Below, one piece after another: positions 60,967 to 64,000 of a stretch of 64,000 bases of DNA. Position numbers and translations under genes: made by a program. The number at the start of each line of letters is the position of its first letter. The stretch's first letter is position 1. Origin of the DNA: Salsipaludibacter sp963812245 (GTDB taxonomy: Bacteria; Actinomycetota; Nitriliruptoria; Nitriliruptorales; Nitriliruptoraceae); contig CAWEUK010000003.1 in the NCBI GenBank assembly GCA_963812245.1, forward strand, positions 620,001 to 684,000, written 5' to 3'. The notes beneath the pieces are model-generated. The model saw nothing but the letters and a program-made list of their open reading frames with translations, did not search any database and had not been told where the DNA came from.

Positions 60967-61677
60967 ATGGCACGCACGCGCATGACCGGCCCCCAACGCC
61001 GCGAGCAGTTGATCGCGGTGGGCCGCAGCGTCTTCGCCGATCATGGGTACGCGGCGGCCACGGTGGAGGAGATCGCCGAGTGTGCGGGGGTCTCCAAGCC
61101 GGTCGTGTACGAGCACTTCGGTGGCAAGGACGGCCTCTACGAAGTGGTCGTCCAGGAAGAGATCGAGGAACTGTCGGCCCGCATGGGGGCGGCCGTGTCC
61201 ACCAACATTCCCCGCGTGGCGGGTGAGCAGGCCGCGCTGGCCTTCCTCACCTACATCGACGAGCGCGAGGACGGCTTCCGGGTGCTGGTCCGCGACACGC
61301 CGATGGGCCAGGGCACCGGTGGGCTCGCCACCGTGATGTCGGTGATCGCCGTGCGCGTGGAGCAACTGCTGCGCCACACGTTTCGCGACAAGGGCTTCGA
61401 CGAGGTCGCCGCCCCGATGTATGCCCGCATGCTGATCGGTGCGGTGGCCCTGGTCGGCGAGTGGTGGCTCGAGGACGGCAAGCGCGATCGCGACCTGGTC
61501 GTCGCCCACATCGTGAACCTGCTGTGGTACGGCCTGCGCGACCTTCGCCAGCAGCCACCGCAACTGATCAGCGTCGGGGACGGTGTGCGTGCCGACCTCG
61601 ATGTCATGGTGGAGCCAGATGACGAGGCCCACCGGGAACAGGCCAGTCTGCGACGCTTCGAGGGCATGCCACGGTGA
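60967..61677 (+). CDS. TetR/AcrR-family transcriptional regulator
   Basis: 236 residues. The N-terminal HTH is canonical: RREQLIAVGRSVFADHGYAAATVEEIAECAGVSKPVVYEHFGGKDGLYE (residues 11-58). The C-terminal ligand domain includes EDGFRVLVRDTPMGQG and resembles regulators of fatty-acid metabolism in mycobacteria. It is probably co-transcribed with the desaturase and is a candidate ligand of the operator at 59813. Its stop overlaps the next gene (GTGA). Confidence 0.92.
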   Translation: MARTRMTGPQRREQLIAVGRSVFADHGYAAATVEEIAECAGVSKPVVYEHFGGKDGLYEVVVQEEIEELSARMGAAVSTNIPRVAGEQAALAFLTYIDEREDGFRVLVRDTPMGQGTGGLATVMSVIAVRVEQLLRHTFRDKGFDEVAAPMYARMLIGAVALVGEWWLEDGKRDRDLVVAHIVNLLWYGLRDLRQQPPQLISVGDGVRADLDVMVEPDDEAHREQASLRRFEGMPR

Positions 61678-62471
61678 GCGAATTGATGGTTGCAGGCATC
61701 CAGGCCGACCTCGCCTGGGAGGATCGTGGCGCCAACCATGCCATGGCCCGCACCGAGGTGGCGCGCGCGGCAGCAGCCGGGGCCGGCCTGGTCGTGCTGC
61801 CCGAGATGTTCCCCAGCGGGTTCTCGATGGCCACCGACACGGTTGCCGAGTCGCCCGACGGACCGACCGCCACGCTGATGTCCGACCTGGCGGCCGCGCA
61901 CGGCGTCTGGGTGGCGGGCACGTTCGCATGCCGCCACGACGACTCCCTGCCCACGAATCGCCTCCAGGTCGCGGCACCGTCGGGCCAGGTGACGTCCTAC
62001 GACAAGATCCACCCCTTCACCCACGGCGCCGAATCCGACCACTACGTCGGCGGCGACGGCCCTGTGGTCGTCGATGTGGAGGGGGTGCGCATCGGGCTGG
62101 CAGTGTGCTACGACCTGCGCTTCGCCAACCTGTTCTGGGCGCTCGGCCCCGCGGTCGACGCCTTCATCGTGCCAGCCAACTGGCCATGCGCACGATCGGC
62201 CCACTGGCGCAGCCTGCTGGTCGCCCGCGCGATCGAGAACCAGGCGTGGGTGTTGGGGGTCAATCGAGTGGGCGTGGGGCGCCGCACCGACGGCGGTGAC
62301 CTCGACTACTGCGGCGACACCATGCTGGTGGACCCGATGGGAGCCATCACGGCGTCGGCGTCGGGGGCACCCAACCTGGTGCTCGGCACGATCGACACGG
62401 AAGAGGTCGCGACCGTGCGAGCGCGGTTCCGCTTCCTGGACGACCGTCGCAGCCTGCCACCGGGGTCCTGA
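61674..62471 (+). CDS. Carbon-nitrogen hydrolase (nitrilase superfamily, omega-amidase-like)
   Basis: 265 residues from GTG 61674, overlapping the TetR stop by 4 bases. The catalytic triad is Glu44 (VLPEMFPSGF), Lys111 (YDKIHPF) and Cys145 (AVCYDLRF). The sequence around the Cys matches the YafV/NIT2 omega-amidase group, which hydrolyses 2-oxoglutaramate-like amides. Coupled translation with TetR suggests a shared regulon, but a functional link to the desaturase is not evident. Confidence 0.88.
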   Translation: MSELMVAGIQADLAWEDRGANHAMARTEVARAAAAGAGLVVLPEMFPSGFSMATDTVAESPDGPTATLMSDLAAAHGVWVAGTFACRHDDSLPTNRLQVAAPSGQVTSYDKIHPFTHGAESDHYVGGDGPVVVDVEGVRIGLAVCYDLRFANLFWALGPAVDAFIVPANWPCARSAHWRSLLVARAIENQAWVLGVNRVGVGRRTDGGDLDYCGDTMLVDPMGAITASASGAPNLVLGTIDTEEVATVRARFRFLDDRRSLPPGS

Positions 62472-62512
62472 CGAACAGCCGGATCCGCAATCGGTCAGTC
62501 GGGCGCGAGCGA

Positions 62513-63355
62513 TCAGTCGGAGGCGTCGTCACCCTCGTGGGCTGCGATGACCAGCCCCTCGTAGTCCGGGTTGGCCGCCGGGATGGCGGGGGCCATCTCC
62601 TCCAACGCGTCGGTCACGATCCTGGCCACGCAGGCCGAGGACACCCAGCGGCGGTCGCCCGGCACGCGGTACCACGGGGCCCACTCGGTCGAGGTCGCGG
62701 CCAGCGCCTCGCCGTACACCCGCATGTAGTCGTCCCACCTGGCGCGGGTCTCGATGTCGCCGAGGCTGAACTTCCAGTGCTTGTCCGGCTCGTCGATGCG
62801 CTCCTGCAACTCCTTGCGCTGTTCCTGGGCCGAGATGTCGAGCCAGATCTTTCGGATCACGGTGCCGGTGTCGGCCAGCATGCGCTCGAAGTCGTTGATG
62901 TGGCCGTAGCGCTGCTCCACGGTGGCCTGGTCGATCCAGCCGTTGACCGCGACGACGCCGACGTCTTCGTAGTGGGAGCGATCGAAGATGCCGATGGTGC
63001 CGCGCGACGGCACCCGCGCATGGACGCGCCACAGGTAGTCGTGGTCGAGTTCCCGGTCCGAGGGCTGCTTGAACGCATCGACGCCGATCCCCTGGGGGTG
63101 CACCAGCCGGAAGACGCGTCCCGACGTGGTGGACTTGCCGGCCGTGTCCATGCCCTGCAGGACGACCAGCAGCGAGCGGGCATTCTCGGCCCACAGTGCA
63201 TCCTGCAGCTCTGCGATCCTGGGTTGGAGGTCGGCCAGCAGCGCCTTGCCGGCATCCTTGTCGGGCAACCCCGCCGTGTCGCGTGTCCGGTCGCGAACAC
63301 CCAGTTCGGGCACCTCGCCCAGTGGGACGCGCAGAGACTCGACGTCGATGGGCAT
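62513..63355 (-). CDS. Polyphosphate kinase 2 family (PPK2) protein
   Basis: 280 residues from ATG 63355 (GGAG upstream; -10-like TACCGT at 63399-63394). The P-loop GMDTAGKST (68-76), the lid/Walker B FDRSHYEDV (near 125) and DISAQEQRKELQERIDEPDKHWKFS are characteristic of PPK2. These enzymes use polyphosphate to phosphorylate nucleotides. The class I to III assignment (ADP versus AMP specificity) cannot be decided here, although the short single-domain form suggests class I or III. Confidence 0.92.
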   Translation of the reverse strand: MPIDVESLRVPLGEVPELGVRDRTRDTAGLPDKDAGKALLADLQPRIAELQDALWAENARSLLVVLQGMDTAGKSTTSGRVFRLVHPQGIGVDAFKQPSDRELDHDYLWRVHARVPSRGTIGIFDRSHYEDVGVVAVNGWIDQATVEQRYGHINDFERMLADTGTVIRKIWLDISAQEQRKELQERIDEPDKHWKFSLGDIETRARWDDYMRVYGEALAATSTEWAPWYRVPGDRRWVSSACVARIVTDALEEMAPAIPAANPDYEGLVIAAHEGDDASD

Positions 63356-63486
63356 GGTGGCTCCGTTCGCGGGCGGGTCTGGATCGACTGGCCACGGTAG
63401 TGGGAGGTGCAGGGTCCGGGCTACGGTCGACGATCCGCCCGACAGTCGTGTCGGACGTCGGATCGACACCGCGTGGAGTCACGACC

Positions 63487-64000
63487 GTGCCTGCCATCAT
63501 CCTTGCCAGTTGCCAGTGGCTCGTCGACGGCACGGGGCCGCGACTGGACAGCGACGATCCCCAACTTGCCCGTGCACTCACGGCCGCCGGGGCCGACGTG
63601 CAGGTGCGCGCGTGGGATGATCCCGACGTCGACTGGGGCGCGGCAGATGCGGTCGTCGTGCGGACCACGTGGGACTACCAGCAGCGTCTCGACGAGTTCG
63701 TGGCCTGGGCTGATGCCGTCGACGCCGCCACGCTGCTGTTGCCCGGTGCGGACGTGATCCGGTGGAACACGCACAAGTCCTACCTCATCGAGTTGGAGGA
63801 TCGCGGCGCCCCAGTCGTGCCGACGGCCTGGCTGGGCGCGGGGGACCAGGTCGACCTGCGTGACCTCGCGGCGGCTCGCGGATGGCGACGGGTGGTCGCC
63901 AAGCCCGTGGTGGGCGCGGCTGGCAGGGGACTGCTCGTGGCCGATCCGGCAACCGACACGGTGCTCGACATGACCGATCCCGTCGACCTGGCGGAGCGTG
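63487..64000 (+). CDS. ATP-grasp family protein, N-terminal part (cut by window edge)
   Basis: The frame starts at GTG 63487 (GGAG upstream) and is open to the right edge (171 codons). It begins VPAIILASCQWLVDG and contains VVVRTTWDYQQRLDEFVAWAD and RWNTHKSYLIELEDRGAPVVPT. These mark the RimK/glutathione-synthetase-like ATP-grasp proteins common in actinobacteria. VVAKPVVGAAGRG is the start of the ATP-binding lysine strand. It is divergent from the PPK2 gene. Confidence 0.85.
   Translation, partial: MPAIILASCQWLVDGTGPRLDSDDPQLARALTAAGADVQVRAWDDPDVDWGAADAVVVRTTWDYQQRLDEFVAWADAVDAATLLLPGADVIRWNTHKSYLIELEDRGAPVVPTAWLGAGDQVDLRDLAAARGWRRVVAKPVVGAAGRGLLVADPATDTVLDMTDPVDLAER

Overview
This window is high-GC DNA of about 70 % G+C, densely and evenly coded. 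The lineage is Actinomycetota, because it encodes a mycothiol S-conjugate amidase (Mca), an FtsEX pair next to prfB and smpB-ssrA, a UPF0182 membrane protein, a mycosin-like subtilase, a PDZ-S16 (YlbL-type) protease and an SCO6745-type protein. It also has frequent GTG starts and several apparently leaderless genes with a TANNNT hexamer 6-8 bases before the start codon. The class cannot be fixed from sequence alone; a deep-branching actinobacterium (Nitriliruptoria- or Acidimicrobiia-like) is only a guess. Nothing looks like a prophage, IS element, CRISPR array or integrated plasmid. This is chromosomal core with a regulatory and accessory stretch at 51-60 kb.

Layout. 0-8 kb: tail of a MoCF/CinA-type protein, mca, an AstE-like deacylase, a GCS2-family ligase with a micro-membrane protein, a LON-domain protein, an SCO6745 protein, a D-2-hydroxyacid dehydrogenase, an NAD-binding protein and a cold-shock gene with a structured leader. 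8-16 kb: YyaL-type thioredoxin-domain protein, a four-TM membrane protein, a translationally coupled HAD / Fic / NUDIX-like operon, an intergenic cluster of DnaA-box-like 9-mers, and two zinc metalloproteins facing each other. 16-26 kb: epimerase-moaE, subtilase, PDZ-S16 protease, UPF0182 protein and phosphodiesterase, then two small proteins including dodecin. 26-29 kb: cimA (citramalate synthase) behind an apparent leader-peptide attenuator, then a FAH-family hydrolase and an ArsC-like protein. 29-46 kb: frameshifted ECF sigma gene, RibD-like reductase, purB, an SDR, a hydrolase, mscL, malic enzyme, HAD phosphatase, isochorismatase-like protein, a DrrAB-type ABC exporter, a GH3 glycosidase, LexA-boxed alkB, an ABM monooxygenase and prfB. 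46-49 kb: ftsE, ftsX, smpB, ssrA (tmRNA).

49-60 kb is a signalling and envelope region: Tat lipoprotein MBL hydrolase, inositol-phosphatase-like protein, two response regulators and a large secreted SGNH hydrolase. These are followed by a membrane histidine kinase whose 3' end overlaps a convergent gene encoding a receiver-HTH-class III cyclase fusion. Divergent from that gene is a protein with a C-terminal cyclic-nucleotide-binding domain. Kinase, cyclase and nucleotide-binding effector together look like a self-contained two-component-to-cNMP relay. 60-64 kb: acyl desaturase with a palindromic operator, a TetR regulator and coupled nitrilase-family amidase, a PPK2-type kinase, and the start of an ATP-grasp ligase cut by the window edge.

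Most notable: (1) a leaderless 38-codon leader ORF ending in Val-Ile-Ile-Ile-Gly-Val-Leu, with two mutually exclusive hairpins, in front of cimA; (2) the kinase / REC-HTH-cyclase / cNMP-effector module; (3) a perfect SOS box over the alkB promoter; (4) the HAD-Fic-NUDIX operon whose Fic and NUDIX motifs are both degenerate.
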